A stretch of 64,000 nucleotides of DNA from Candidatus Leptovillus affinis (GCA_016705235.1 JADIYP010000005.1:310001-374000), one strand, 5' to 3'; shown: positions 43,526-52,692, counted from the stretch's first letter. A program made the numbers and translations. The notes: generated from the letters alone by a model not told the origin.

Positions 43526-45214
43526 ATGAACATTAATCTTAGATGGCAGGTGTTGTTGGCCGGGGTGGCGTTTGCCCTGGTGATTGCCTTGTTATCTTTT
43601 CAGGTGCAGTCTGCCAGTTTTTGTTCGGTTCGTGTGCCGGCCGCCGGTGGTGATTTTGTCGAAGGGGTGGTTGGCGCGCCGCGAAGTCTGAATCCGCTTT
43701 TAAGTGATTTGTATCCGGTAGATCGTGAATTAACGAGCCTGATCTTTGATGGGCTGACGCGTTATGACGCGTCTGGCGCGTTGGTTCCGGCGTTGGCCGA
43801 GAGCTGGGTGGTGAGTGATGACGGCCGTTCCGTGACCTTTACCTTGCGTGACGATCTGGTGTGGCATGATGGCGAGCCGGTTACGGCCGTCGATGTCGCT
43901 TTCACCTATGGCCTGCTGCAAAATGAAGCATTCCCCGGTCCGCCAGCCCTGGCCGAGTTGTGGCGAAGCGTCACCATTGAGCAAACCGGCGCGCAGACCA
44001 TCGTGTTTACCCTGGCGGAACCGTTCTCGCCATTTTTGGCCGAAACGACGCGGGGGATTTTGCCGCAGCATGTGTTAGCCAACGTGCCCGTTGCCCAACT
44101 GGCCGAGGCGGATTTTAATCAGGCGCCGGTGGGGACCGGGCCGTTTATGGTCGATCCGGCGGTCAACTGGCAGCAAGACGGCCGTCTCCGCCTCATCCCC
44201 AATCCAGCCGATTGGCGCGAAGGAACCCAAATCGCCGCCCTGAATTTCCAGTTTTTTCCTTCCGAAGCCGATTTGATGCAGGCATTTGCGGCCGGTTCCA
44301 TTCACGCCATCAACCGTGTTAGCGCTGCCGCGCTGCCCACCGTGGCCGCCATGCCGGACGTGCGTTTGTTTACAGCGCCAGAACCGACTTACACGGCCGT
44401 GTGGTTTAATTTGCGCCAGCCGGCCAACGAATTGGTGCGCGCGCTATCGGGGCGGCAGGCTTTGGTCGCGGCATTGGACCGGGCTGCATTGGTTGATGAG
44501 GCCGTGAACGGCCAGGGGCTTTTGTTTGAAGGGCCGTATCTGCCTTCTTCGTGGGTCTTTAATCCGGCGATTTTTACGCCACGGCCGTACGATCCAGGCA
44601 CAGCGGCGGCGTTGTTGGATACGTCGGGTTGGCTGTTTGGTGCGGATAGCGGCCTCCGGCAAAAAGACGGTCAGCCGTTAACCCTTAGACTGGTGGCCCT
44701 GGCTTCTGCGCAGCAGACGGCCGTCGCCGAAACATTGCGTACTCAGTGGACGGCCGTCGGCGTAGACGCGCAGATCACCTATGCCCAGGATGTCGCCGCG
44801 CTGCGGCAGATATTGGCCGATGGCGAGTATGACGTGGCGCTGATTACGCTCACCCCATCCGGCGACCCCGATCTCTACGATTTTTGGAGCCAGGAAGCGG
44901 TTGTACGCGGACAAAACTATACCGGTTGGAACAACCGCCGGGCCAGCGAAGCGTTGGAGGCTGGGAGGCAGGTGTGGAGCATGGAAGAGAGACGGCCGTC
45001 TTACGACACCTTCATGCGCTTTTTTGATCAGGACATGCCCGCCCTGACACTCTATCAGGACGTATACACCTACGCCATTAGCCCGGAAGTCAATGAAGCC
45101 CAGATTGGCCTGATCACCCAACCACGCGACCGATACAAAACATTTGCCGATTGGTTTTTGCTGTATCGAGATGTTACGGTCGCCTGTCCCGCCGCCAGCG
45201 AAGGAAATGGTTAG
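43526..45214 (+). CDS. Peptide/nickel-type ABC transporter substrate-binding protein (SBP_bac_5)
   Basis: The 562-residue protein has a hydrophobic N-terminal signal segment and then the OppA/DppA pattern: PRSLNPLLSDLYPVDRELTSL, FDGLTRYD, VTFTLRDDLVWHDGEPVTAVDV and PVGTGPFMV. It binds peptides or similar ligands outside the cell. It has no adjacent permease or ATPase; the fused DppB-DppC protein at 12959 is a possible partner. The ATG at 43526 is chosen because the earlier reading overlaps the secG terminator. No ribosome site is obvious. Confidence 0.88.
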   Translation: MNINLRWQVLLAGVAFALVIALLSFQVQSASFCSVRVPAAGGDFVEGVVGAPRSLNPLLSDLYPVDRELTSLIFDGLTRYDASGALVPALAESWVVSDDGRSVTFTLRDDLVWHDGEPVTAVDVAFTYGLLQNEAFPGPPALAELWRSVTIEQTGAQTIVFTLAEPFSPFLAETTRGILPQHVLANVPVAQLAEADFNQAPVGTGPFMVDPAVNWQQDGRLRLIPNPADWREGTQIAALNFQFFPSEADLMQAFAAGSIHAINRVSAAALPTVAAMPDVRLFTAPEPTYTAVWFNLRQPANELVRALSGRQALVAALDRAALVDEAVNGQGLLFEGPYLPSSWVFNPAIFTPRPYDPGTAAALLDTSGWLFGADSGLRQKDGQPLTLRLVALASAQQTAVAETLRTQWTAVGVDAQITYAQDVAALRQILADGEYDVALITLTPSGDPDLYDFWSQEAVVRGQNYTGWNNRRASEALEAGRQVWSMEERRPSYDTFMRFFDQDMPALTLYQDVYTYAISPEVNEAQIGLITQPRDRYKTFADWFLLYRDVTVACPAASEGNG

Positions 45215-45242
45215 ATAGTCATAAGTTTTGTCTGGTTTTTGT

Positions 45243-45248
45243 TATAAT
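45243..45248 (+). promoter_or_regulatory. Candidate -10 box (TATAAT) upstream of tatABC
   Basis: A perfect TATAAT lies 247 bases before tatA, preceded by TTGTCT at a spacing too short (nine bases) for a normal -35. If used, the tat mRNA has a long leader with a small hairpin (GCTTCctgaacGAAGC). Confidence 0.35.
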
Positions 45249-45494
45249 GAGGTTCGCTTCCTGAACGAAGCACTCTGGCGGCAAAATGATTTCACAAATC
45301 AGGACGCAACTATCCACAAGTCCCATACCCAATGGCTCTTGGCAGTAAAATTTATAAATGCGTTCTGCCTCAATGTCTTCTAATCATTAAGAAGGCAAAA
45401 AATCATCCATAGATGACGCGGTTGCTACAGATAAAACTGTTTGCGCCATTTGCGGGTAAATCTTTCTGGTTTATCCAGGTTAGGAGAGAGACAC

Positions 45495-45683
45495 ATGTTA
45501 GGTGGATGGGAATGGGTCATTATTTTAATCATTGTCATTTTGATTTTTGGCGTTGGTCGAATTGGTAAATTGGGCAGCGAAATGGGTAAGGGCATTCGCG
45601 CTTTTCGCGATGGCTTACAAGGCGACGAGCCGGACGATGGCGCGCCTAAAACCAAACCAAACAAAGATTCTGAGCCAGATTAA
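45495..45683 (+). CDS. tatA: Twin-arginine translocase subunit TatA
   Basis: The 62-residue protein has one N-terminal membrane helix (WEWVIILIIVILIFGVGRI), then the FG-type hinge and an amphipathic helix (KLGSEMGKGIRAFRDGL) and an acidic-basic tail. TatA forms the pore for folded proteins. The ATG at 45495 has TAGGAGAG upstream. It is followed 44 bases later by tatB. Confidence 0.93.
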   Translation: MLGGWEWVIILIIVILIFGVGRIGKLGSEMGKGIRAFRDGLQGDEPDDGAPKTKPNKDSEPD

Positions 45684-45727
45684 TTATTTCTTGGTGAATC
45701 ACAAAGGTTTAGACAGTCAAATCGGTA

Positions 45728-46174
45728 ATGGATAGTTTTTTTGGTATTGGCGCACCCGAACTGATCCTGATCCTGTTCCTGGCGGGAATAGTTTTGGGTC
45801 CGCAGCGCATTCGGCAGGTGGCTTACTGGCTGGGCAAAACAACAGCTCAGTTGCAGGGGATTGCGCGCGGGTTTTCGCGCCAACTCAACGCAGAGTTGGA
45901 TGCTGTGGATGGCGGCGGCGAATTGCGGGATACGATGAAAGAGATGCAAGACTTGCGCCGCCAGATGGCCGATTTGCGCCGTGAAGTGACATCCATCGCT
46001 TCGGTTCCCTTTGAGGAAAGCCGCCGGGCAGTGCAAGAGAGCCAAAAACTTAGCGAAAACAGCATCAGACCGCCGCAGCCATCGAACGAGAGGACAGTGA
46101 AGGAAACGGCCGTGCCACCCCAAACCGATATTTCGCTCCCAAAACCCATCGACATAGCCGACGATCCCGATTAA
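45728..46174 (+). CDS. tatB: Twin-arginine translocase subunit TatB-like
   Basis: The 148-residue protein has the TatA/B N-terminus (FGIGAPELILILFLAGIVLGP) and then a long amphipathic and coiled-coil region (~50-110) with a charged tail, longer than TatA and fitting TatB. TatB with TatC receives twin-arginine signal peptides. Its stop overlaps the tatC start by one base (TAATG), so translation is coupled. Confidence 0.88.
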   Translation: MDSFFGIGAPELILILFLAGIVLGPQRIRQVAYWLGKTTAQLQGIARGFSRQLNAELDAVDGGGELRDTMKEMQDLRRQMADLRREVTSIASVPFEESRRAVQESQKLSENSIRPPQPSNERTVKETAVPPQTDISLPKPIDIADDPD

Positions 46175-46923
46175 TGAGCAAAAGTACAGAACACGAAGAT
46201 AGTTTCGTTGAACAAACTTTGTTAGAGCACCTCAACGAGCTGCGAAAACGGATGACCTGGGCTGCGCTGGCATTGGTGATCGGCACAGTGGTTAGTTTTA
46301 TCTTCGCCCAAGACATACTCCTCTTTTTGCTGGAACCCTATAACGGCCAATTGCAAACGCTGCGACCGACAGAAGGCATAGAAACCTTCTTTAAGGTCGC
46401 TCTGGTATCTGGCGTCATTCTCTCTATGCCGGTGATACTTTTTCAGTTTTGGCTGTTCATATCTCCCGGCCTGACTAAAAAAGAACGCCGCTACGTGTAT
46501 CTGTTTATTCCGGCCGCTCTCGGGCTGTTCCTTTTGGGCATTGCCTTTGCCTGGTTTGTGCTTGTGCCGGCGGCCGTTGCCTTTTTATCTTCGTTCATGC
46601 CCTCGGTGTTTAAGACTGATTGGACCGGGCAAGAATATATTGGGTTTATCTTAGCCATGCTTTTTTGGCTGGGGATCAGTTTCCAGATGCCCATCATCAT
46701 TTATGTGCTGTCGGTGGTGGGATTGGTGAGTGGCCCGATGATGCGGGATCAGTGGCGTGTGGCCGTGGTGGGCGTAGCCATTTTGGCGGCGGCGATTACC
46801 CCTTCGATTGATCCGGTGACGATGCTGTTGACGATGGCGCCGTTGTTGGTTTTGTATTTTTTGAGCATTGGTCTGGCGTTTCTTGGCTACCGTCGTTTTG
46901 AAAAGTCGATGGCTATTGATTGA
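46174..46923 (+). CDS. tatC: Twin-arginine translocase subunit TatC
   Basis: The 249-residue protein has six membrane helices and TatC motifs: LLEHLNELRKRMTWAAL at the start, FWLFISPGLTKKERRY (with the conserved FxxPGL-like loop) and FGISFQMPI-type FWLGISFQMPIIIY. It binds signal peptides and organises the translocase. It is the last gene of tatABC. No terminator is evident; a family A element follows. Confidence 0.94.
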   Translation: MSKSTEHEDSFVEQTLLEHLNELRKRMTWAALALVIGTVVSFIFAQDILLFLLEPYNGQLQTLRPTEGIETFFKVALVSGVILSMPVILFQFWLFISPGLTKKERRYVYLFIPAALGLFLLGIAFAWFVLVPAAVAFLSSFMPSVFKTDWTGQEYIGFILAMLFWLGISFQMPIIIYVLSVVGLVSGPMMRDQWRVAVVGVAILAAAITPSIDPVTMLLTMAPLLVLYFLSIGLAFLGYRRFEKSMAID

Positions 46924-46949
46924 GATGGTCAGCGATAAATTTGGGTCTT

Positions 46950-47047
46950 TAGGATTTCGTGGGGTCGCGCGTGAAGCGTGAGGTCTTTCTGGTCACGCAA
47001 CACGCTTCGTGCTTTATTGGGTGCCAATCTCCTGAATTCCTGAAGAA
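46950..47047. repeat. Modular intergenic element family A, copy 6 (GCGTGAA core)
   Basis: Ends TCTTTAGGATTTCGTGGGG and TCCTGAATTCCTGAAGAA enclose a hairpin of GCGTGAAGCGTGAGG with TCACGCAACACGCTTCG. Part of the 335-base gap between tatC and the dioxygenase gene. Confidence 0.85.
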
Positions 47048-47090
47048 TCATAAATTTTTAAGCGCCTGATAGTGACCGGCGCAAGACATT

Positions 47091-47238
47091 TCTAGCAGCC
47101 TGTCGCAAAACTCAAGATTGGTACATGGTTTGAACGGATCCGACGTGTTTTTATGGATAAATTACCAGAAATCGGTGTGCATCCGTTAAATCCGTGTCAT
47201 CCGCGTATTCATTTCTATTATTCCGACAGCCTGCTAGA
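47091..47238. repeat. Inverted-repeat element family D, copy 3 (different interior)
   Basis: Perfect ends TCTAGCAGCCTGTCG and CGACAGCCTGCTAGA enclose about 115 bases unlike the other family D copies. The interior contains ATCCGTTAAATCCGTGTCAT, related to the repeat at 21864. There is no reading frame of note. Confidence 0.8.
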
Positions 47239-47258
47239 ACCGGCATTAAGGATACACT

Positions 47259-48356
47259 ATGTCTATTTTAGGATTGCACCATATCACCCTGGTTTGCACC
47301 AACGCCCAGCGTACAGTTGATTTTTATACTGGCGTTTTAGGCCTGCGGTTGGTTAAACAAACGGTCAATTTTGATGATCCCGGCGCGTATCACCTTTATT
47401 TTGGTGATGAAACTGGCCGGCCGGGCACGGCAGTTACCTTCTTTGAGTGGCCGCGTGCCTCTCAAGGCCGCCCTGGCATCGGCGGGACCCATCACTTTGC
47501 CCTGGCCGTTGCCACTTACGACGGCCTGCTCAAATGGAAACGCCGCCTCACAGACCTCGGCCAACAGGTAGATGGCCCTCTCGATCGCCATTACTTTCAA
47601 TCAATTTATTTCCGTGATCCCGATGGCGTGATCATCGAAATAGCCACTCAGGGGCCGGGTTTTGCCGTCGACGAGCCGCTGGCCACCCTGGGCAGCGCGC
47701 ATCGTTACCCGCCGGCCGAGATGATGGTGAACAATCGGGACGAGGCGCGCATTGCGGCCGCCAACTGGCCTGAGCCGGTACCGGCCATCACGCCGGATAT
47801 GGCGCTGCGTCATGGCATGCATCACATCACGGCAATTGGCACGGATATTGAACGCACCCATGCTTTTTTGGGCGGGCTGTTGGGCTTGCAGCGGGTCAAA
47901 ATGACCTCGAATTTTGATGATCCGACCTCGGCGCACTGGTATTGGGGGGTGGACAACGGCCGTCCCGGCACTCTGATCACCTATTTTGAGCGCAACCCGC
48001 AGGACAAACGGTATCACACGGTGCAAATGGGCGCGGGGCAGACCCATCACTATGCCTTTGCCGTCGCCGACGAAGAAACCCAATTTATCTACCGTGAGCG
48101 GCTGTTGAAGGCCGGGCTGCGCGTTTCGCCGGTGATGGATCGCATTTACTTCAAAAGCATTTATAGCAGCGATCCGGATGGGCACATTGTGGAAATTGCT
48201 ACGGCCGGCCCTGGGTTTTTATACGATGAGGCTGTGGCGGACCTGGGTACACGTCTACAACTGCCACCCTGGCTAGAGGCGCATCGCGCAGCCATTGAAA
48301 CGCAGCTAACGCCTTTGCAAGTGCGTCCCTGGAATGGGGGAACGGCCGTTTCCTGA
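47259..48356 (+). CDS. mhqO: Ring-cleaving dioxygenase, MhqO-like (two VOC domains)
   Basis: The 365-residue protein has two glyoxalase/VOC domains. Each starts with a His pair (LHHITLVC; MHHITAIG), has a central HH (GGTHHFALAV; QTHHYAFAV) and ends with a Glu ligand (DGVIIEIATQGPGF; GHIVEIATAGPGF). This is the MhqO/PcpA-type Fe(II) extradiol dioxygenase layout, opening hydroquinone-type rings. The next gene, nine bases downstream, is a MhqD-like esterase, reproducing the B. subtilis mhqOD pair for quinone stress. The symbol rests on family and context. Confidence 0.85.
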   Translation: MSILGLHHITLVCTNAQRTVDFYTGVLGLRLVKQTVNFDDPGAYHLYFGDETGRPGTAVTFFEWPRASQGRPGIGGTHHFALAVATYDGLLKWKRRLTDLGQQVDGPLDRHYFQSIYFRDPDGVIIEIATQGPGFAVDEPLATLGSAHRYPPAEMMVNNRDEARIAAANWPEPVPAITPDMALRHGMHHITAIGTDIERTHAFLGGLLGLQRVKMTSNFDDPTSAHWYWGVDNGRPGTLITYFERNPQDKRYHTVQMGAGQTHHYAFAVADEETQFIYRERLLKAGLRVSPVMDRIYFKSIYSSDPDGHIVEIATAGPGFLYDEAVADLGTRLQLPPWLEAHRAAIETQLTPLQVRPWNGGTAVS

Positions 48357-48365
48357 GGATTCATC

Positions 48366-49010
48366 ATGCAGCCAGACCCATCCCCTCACCAAAACCAGCC
48401 GGTTCTGCACACCGGCGCGCCGCTGGCTGAAGCAAAAGCCGCCATGATTCTGGTGCACGGCCGTGGCGCTACGGCCGAGAGCATCCTCACCCTGGTCCCA
48501 GAGTTCGCTCAGCCCGATTGGGCTTATCTGGCCCCGCAGGCGGCGGGCAACACCTGGTATCCTTATAGTTTTTTGGCTCCCATTGCGCAAAACGAACCGG
48601 GCATCACATCGGGGCTAACGGCCGTGTCTGATGTGCTGGAAGCCATCACCCGCGCCGGAATTCCGCCGGAGAAAGTTGTCTTGCTGGGTTTTTCGCAGGG
48701 AGCGTGCCTGGCGCTGGAATTTGCAGCCCGCCATGCCCAGCGGTATGGCGCTGTGATTGGCTTGAGCGGCGGTCTGATTGGCCCGGATGAGACGCCGCGT
48801 GATTATGCGGGGTGGTTGGGGGAGACGGCCGTATTTCTTGGCTGCAGCGACGTCGATTTCCACATCCCCAAAAAGCGCGTAGAAGAAAGCGCCGAGGTGT
48901 TTCAAAAGCTGGGCGGCGCTGTGACCATGCGCCTGTATCCCGGCATGGGACACACCATCAACCAGGATGAAATGGACGTTGTGCGGGCATTGCTGCGTGG
49001 AATTGGTTGA
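48366..49010 (+). CDS. mhqD: Phospholipase/carboxylesterase family hydrolase, MhqD-like
   Basis: The 214-residue alpha/beta hydrolase has ILVHGRGA (oxyanion region), nucleophile GFSQGACLALEFA, an Asp in GCSDVDFHIP and a His in GMGHTIN. Length and motifs fit the YpfH/MhqD carboxylesterases. It probably acts with the dioxygenase in detoxifying quinones or catechols. The two genes are nine bases apart. Confidence 0.85.
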   Translation: MQPDPSPHQNQPVLHTGAPLAEAKAAMILVHGRGATAESILTLVPEFAQPDWAYLAPQAAGNTWYPYSFLAPIAQNEPGITSGLTAVSDVLEAITRAGIPPEKVVLLGFSQGACLALEFAARHAQRYGAVIGLSGGLIGPDETPRDYAGWLGETAVFLGCSDVDFHIPKKRVEESAEVFQKLGGAVTMRLYPGMGHTINQDEMDVVRALLRGIG

Positions 49011-49228
49011 CAAAGCCCGTGCTCAATCTCCGATCTCAGTTCTGCAAGTTGTTTAATTCACATTCCTTAAACCCGTTGGGTCAAGAAACCGAAAAGATTC
49101 AAATTAGCATAGTAAATCTGGCATTCTGAAGTTAGAATCATGGCAATTGTGCAGACTTGCGGGGTCTTCCCGGAGAGCCTGTATGGTTGCGAATTGTAAG
49201 CCTATTCAGTCTAATTAGGAGAAATAGA

Positions 49229-50302
49229 ATGACAAAAATTAATATGGCCCCTGGTGTTATCACGGGCGATCAAGTTCAAGAACTGTTTAGTTATGCCAAG
49301 GCAAATCAATTTGCCATCCCCGGTGTTAACGTGACCGGCACGAATACAGTCAATACGGTTTTGGAAACGGCCGTGCAGCTCAACGCCCCGGTCATCATCC
49401 AATTTTCCAACGGTGGCGCGGCATTTTTTGCCGGCAAGGGCCTTAGCAACGACGGCCAACGCGCAGCCATCGCCGGAGCCGTGTCTGGCGCCCAGCACGT
49501 CCATCAATTAGCCGAACTCTATGGCGCTCGCGTCATCTTGCATACAGACCATGCCGCTAAAAAACTGCTCCCCTGGGTTGATGGCATGTTGGACGCCGGC
49601 GAAGCCTTCTACAAAGTTCATGGCAAACCGTTGTACAGCTCCCACATGCTCGATCTTTCCGAAGAACCGATTCAGGAAAATATCGAAATTTGCAAACGCT
49701 ACCTGGAGCGTATGAGCAAAATGGGCATGACTCTGGAACTGGAATTGGGCGTCACCGGCGGCGAAGAAGATGGTGTCGATAACAGCGATGTGGACAGCGC
49801 TCGCCTGTACACCCAGCCTGAAGAAGTAGCCTACGCCTACGAAGAGTTGATGAAAGTAAGCGATAAATTCACCGTGGCAGCCGCCTTTGGCAATGTCCAC
49901 GGCGTCTACAAGCCGGGCAATGTCAAACTGCGCCCCATCATTTTGCACAACTCGCAAAAGTACATTCAGGAAAAGTATGGCCTTGGCGAAAAGCCGATTA
50001 ACTTTGTCTTCCATGGCGGTTCCGGGTCCAGCGTCGAGGAAATTCGTGAGGCGATTTCTTACGGGGCTATCAAAATGAATATCGACACAGACACCCAATG
50101 GGCTTTTTGGGATGGTATCCGTCTCTATTACCAGGCTAAAGAAGCCTATTTGCAAGCGCAAATTGGCAGCCCTGATGGCGACGATTCGCCCAACAAGAAG
50201 TATTACGATCCTCGTGTTTGGCTCCGCAAAGGGGAAGAATCGCTCAAAGCCCGTCTGAACCAGGCTTTTTCTGACCTGAACAATATCGGCACGCTGGGAT
50301 AA
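49229..50302 (+). CDS. fbaA: Class II fructose-bisphosphate aldolase
   Basis: The 357-residue protein matches class IIA aldolases: FAIPGVNVTGTNTVN, zinc ligands in LHTDHAAKK, GNVHGVY and FHGGSGS, and ELELGVTGGEEDGVDN. It splits fructose-1,6-bisphosphate in glycolysis and gluconeogenesis. Length equals the E. coli-type enzyme. TAGGAG precedes the ATG at 49229; a longer reading from 49157 has no support. A family B hairpin 24 bases after the stop may terminate it. Confidence 0.95.
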   Translation: MTKINMAPGVITGDQVQELFSYAKANQFAIPGVNVTGTNTVNTVLETAVQLNAPVIIQFSNGGAAFFAGKGLSNDGQRAAIAGAVSGAQHVHQLAELYGARVILHTDHAAKKLLPWVDGMLDAGEAFYKVHGKPLYSSHMLDLSEEPIQENIEICKRYLERMSKMGMTLELELGVTGGEEDGVDNSDVDSARLYTQPEEVAYAYEELMKVSDKFTVAAAFGNVHGVYKPGNVKLRPIILHNSQKYIQEKYGLGEKPINFVFHGGSGSSVEEIREAISYGAIKMNIDTDTQWAFWDGIRLYYQAKEAYLQAQIGSPDGDDSPNKKYYDPRVWLRKGEESLKARLNQAFSDLNNIGTLG

Positions 50303-50326
50303 TGTAACTGTTTAGGCTTTTCTGGC

Positions 50327-50386
50327 AGACCCCAGGGGTTTAACACCCCAATAATCCAAATTCTCAGGGGCAAACCCTTGGGGTCT
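50327..50386. repeat. Hairpin repeat family B, copy 3 (after fbaA)
   Basis: Arms AGACCCCAGGGGTTT and AAACCCTTGGGGTCT with a ~30-base loop containing a second small pairing (ACCCC/GGGG). It is placed where a terminator would be expected for fbaA and for the convergent MoaD-like gene. Confidence 0.8.
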
Positions 50387-50421
50387 GTATAGTTGGCGCT
50401 AGTGGGTAGGGGGAACGGCCG

Positions 50422-50718
50422 TTAGCCGCCAGCCATCGCCCCCACAATGCGAAACGGTTCTGCGCCCGTTTGCACCGCCTCGGGTAACAGGGCGTCTGGT
50501 GATTCGTGGGATAAATCCTGGCCACAGGCAAAGAACCGGATGAACGGCCGTCTCTGCTGCGTGCCGTATTCCCGAATGGTTCCGCGCAGCATGGGGTACT
50601 GCGCCTCCAGCGCATCCAGGATCGTCCGCTGGGTCACCGACCCATCCACCTCCAGCCCAACTTCCTTATTCACCTGGGCCAGCGTTCGTAAATGATGAGG
50701 CAGCACCACCCGAATCAT
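50422..50718 (-). CDS. MoaD/ThiS-type ubiquitin-like protein
   Basis: The 98-residue protein has the beta-grasp pattern (IRVVLPHHLRTL, TILDALEAQYPML, FFACGQDLS) and ends exactly in Gly-Gly (GAMAGG), the feature activated by E1-like enzymes for sulfur transfer or conjugation. No adenylating enzyme is adjacent. Its ATG overlaps the stop of the beta-propeller gene by four bases, so the two are coupled. It is longer than canonical MoaD (~81 aa). Confidence 0.85.
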   Translation of the reverse strand: MIRVVLPHHLRTLAQVNKEVGLEVDGSVTQRTILDALEAQYPMLRGTIREYGTQQRRPFIRFFACGQDLSHESPDALLPEAVQTGAEPFRIVGAMAGG

Positions 50719-51830
50719 GGCAATGTTTGCACCTCAACCGAGAGCACGGCCGGCAAATCGCGCACAATTGGCATCCAACTGTCGCCAGAGTCGGCCGAGA
50801 CATACACTTGCCCGCCAGTCGTGCCAACATAAACCCCACACGACGCAAGCGAATCTACCGCCAGAGCGCTGCGCAGCACATTGACATAACAATCGCTCTG
50901 TGGCAGCCCCTGTGTGAGCGCTTCCCACTCATTGCCGCCCGTGCGGCTGCGGTAGACCCGCAGCTTGCCATCCGGCGGATAATGTTCCGAGTCGCTTTTA
51001 ATGGGAACAACGTAGATGGTCTCCGGCTCGTGGGCGTGGGTGACAATCGGAAAACCAAAATCAGTGGGCAGGTTGCCGCTAATTTCCTGCCACAAGTCAC
51101 CGGCGTTATCGCTGCGCATCACGTCCCAATGTTTCTGCATAAAAAGTACATTTGGCCGGGCCGGATGCATGGCGATGCTGTGGACACAATGGCCTACTTC
51201 GGCCGTCGAATCCGGCAGTTCAAAAGGAGAATTGAGACCCTGATTGATGGGTTCCCACAGTTCCCCGCCATCCGTGGTGCGGAAGGCGCCCGCCGCCGAA
51301 ATGGCCACAAACAGCCGCTTTGGGTCACCGGGGTCCTGCACAATGGTGTGCAGGCACATGCCGCCCGCGCCGGGCTGCCAGAGATGGCCCTTGGCGCTGC
51401 GCAGCCCTGGCAGTTCGTGCCACGATTGTCCGCCATCTTGCGAGCGGAACAGCGCAGCATCTTCGACGCCAGCGTAGACCGTGTCTGGCTCGGTGAGCGA
51501 CGGTTCGAGAAGCCAGACGCGCTTAAATTCCCACGGGTGCTGTGTGCCATCGTACCACTGGTGGGAACTTGTCACGCCCTCATAAGCAAATTCGTTGCCC
51601 ACAGGTTCCCAGGTCTGGCCGCCATCGTCGGATCGCTGGATCAGCTGGCCGAACCAGCCGTTAGACTGGGAGGCATACAACCGGTTAGGGGCCAGGGCAG
51701 AACCTTTGATGTGGTAGATTTCCCAACCGGCAAAATGCGGGCCGCTGATATCCCACTGTTCACGCTTTTCGTCTGATGTCAGAATAAACGCGCCTTTGCG
51801 CGTTCCGACCAATACACGTACTCCGCTCAT
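50715..51830 (-). CDS. BNR/sortilin-type beta-propeller protein
   Basis: The 371-residue protein has repeated Asp-box-like motifs (SDDGGQTW, SQDGGQSW, TTDGGELW, SRTGGNEW, SADSGDSW), each marking one propeller blade. No signal peptide is seen, so it is probably cytoplasmic. Such proteins are often annotated as exo-alpha-sialidases, but catalytic residues are not evident. Coupling to a MoaD-like protein is the best clue to function. The ATG at 51830 follows AAGGAG and is preferred over 51896. Confidence 0.85.
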   Translation of the reverse strand: MSGVRVLVGTRKGAFILTSDEKREQWDISGPHFAGWEIYHIKGSALAPNRLYASQSNGWFGQLIQRSDDGGQTWEPVGNEFAYEGVTSSHQWYDGTQHPWEFKRVWLLEPSLTEPDTVYAGVEDAALFRSQDGGQSWHELPGLRSAKGHLWQPGAGGMCLHTIVQDPGDPKRLFVAISAAGAFRTTDGGELWEPINQGLNSPFELPDSTAEVGHCVHSIAMHPARPNVLFMQKHWDVMRSDNAGDLWQEISGNLPTDFGFPIVTHAHEPETIYVVPIKSDSEHYPPDGKLRVYRSRTGGNEWEALTQGLPQSDCYVNVLRSALAVDSLASCGVYVGTTGGQVYVSADSGDSWMPIVRDLPAVLSVEVQTLP

Positions 51831-52102
51831 ATGTCTCTCCTTATCAATCTTGTGTCTCTGCGCGAATCTTCGCATAGCTAATAATAGATCGGCCAATCAG
51901 GCAGCCTGGCAAACTGCGGTTATCGGCCGTCATGCCGTTACGGCGCGATAGTGTCCGGTTGATTTAGGTTTGCGCTCCCGTTGAACGAATGGGTGTTTTC
52001 TGCAACACGTGGTTGGCGTGGTGAAAATGATTGGGCGAGGGTGTGAGCAGATGGGATTGAGAGGTTGTGACGGCCACAAGAACCCACGGTAGGGGTGGGC
52101 GG

Positions 52103-52585
52103 CTAAGTTTTATTTTTTAGGGTGCAGAGCGCCTGCCTGATTTCGCCCAGGTGGTAGGCTGTATGCACAATGGTAGCGATTGCGCCGCCGATTTGCTGTT
52201 CACTAGGCCACACGGCCGTATCCGCAATCAGTTGTTTGGTGCGATTATAGCTTTCGCGCAGGGCAACTTTGGCGGCTTCCCATTCACCAGGGGTGACAAC
52301 GGCCGTTTCCCGCCAAATTTTGCCCCAATCTTGCCGTTCGAACTGTCCCGATCGCACACCCTTTTCCAGCACATCCAGGTAAAACGCGATGTGCTTTACC
52401 TGCGCCGCCAGGGTAGCGCATTGTCCGCCGACCGGGATCGACGCTTCTACGGCCGTTATGGTGGCCAATGTTTCAAACAAAGAGGTGCCCTTATCGAGAA
52501 AAATGCCGTGAACGTTGTCGAAGGTTTCGTCGAGTAGCTCATACAGCGCCTGCGTGAAATGCTCTGTCTGGATTTGGTTGGTCAT
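52103..52585 (-). CDS. DinB-like four-helix protein
   Basis: The 160-residue protein is all-helical with His residues spaced as in DinB/YfiT metal-binding proteins (QVKHIAFYLDVL, IVHTAYHLGEIRQAL). Family members bind Zn or Ni and often act as thiol transferases; the role here is unknown. ATG 52585 is used; a GTG three bases earlier is possible. The 272-base space between it and the propeller gene shows no clear feature. Confidence 0.8.
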   Translation of the reverse strand: MTNQIQTEHFTQALYELLDETFDNVHGIFLDKGTSLFETLATITAVEASIPVGGQCATLAAQVKHIAFYLDVLEKGVRSGQFERQDWGKIWRETAVVTPGEWEAAKVALRESYNRTKQLIADTAVWPSEQQIGGAIATIVHTAYHLGEIRQALCTLKNKT

Positions 52586-52655
52586 CACTTGTTAAGCTCT
52601 CCAAAATGTCAGGAGATTATAAAACATATGTTCTTGTAAATCAATCCCGAAATAA

Positions 52656-52690
52656 AAAGAGCGTAATGCAGCCTGTGTATTACGCTCTTT
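52656..52690 (-). terminator. Rho-independent terminator of the ABC exporter operon
   Basis: AAAGAGCGTAAT and ATTACGCTCTTT form a 12-base stem with an 11-base loop. On the minus strand it is followed by TTTTTATT. It lies downstream of the permease gene at 52852. Confidence 0.8.
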
Positions 52691-52692
52691 GG

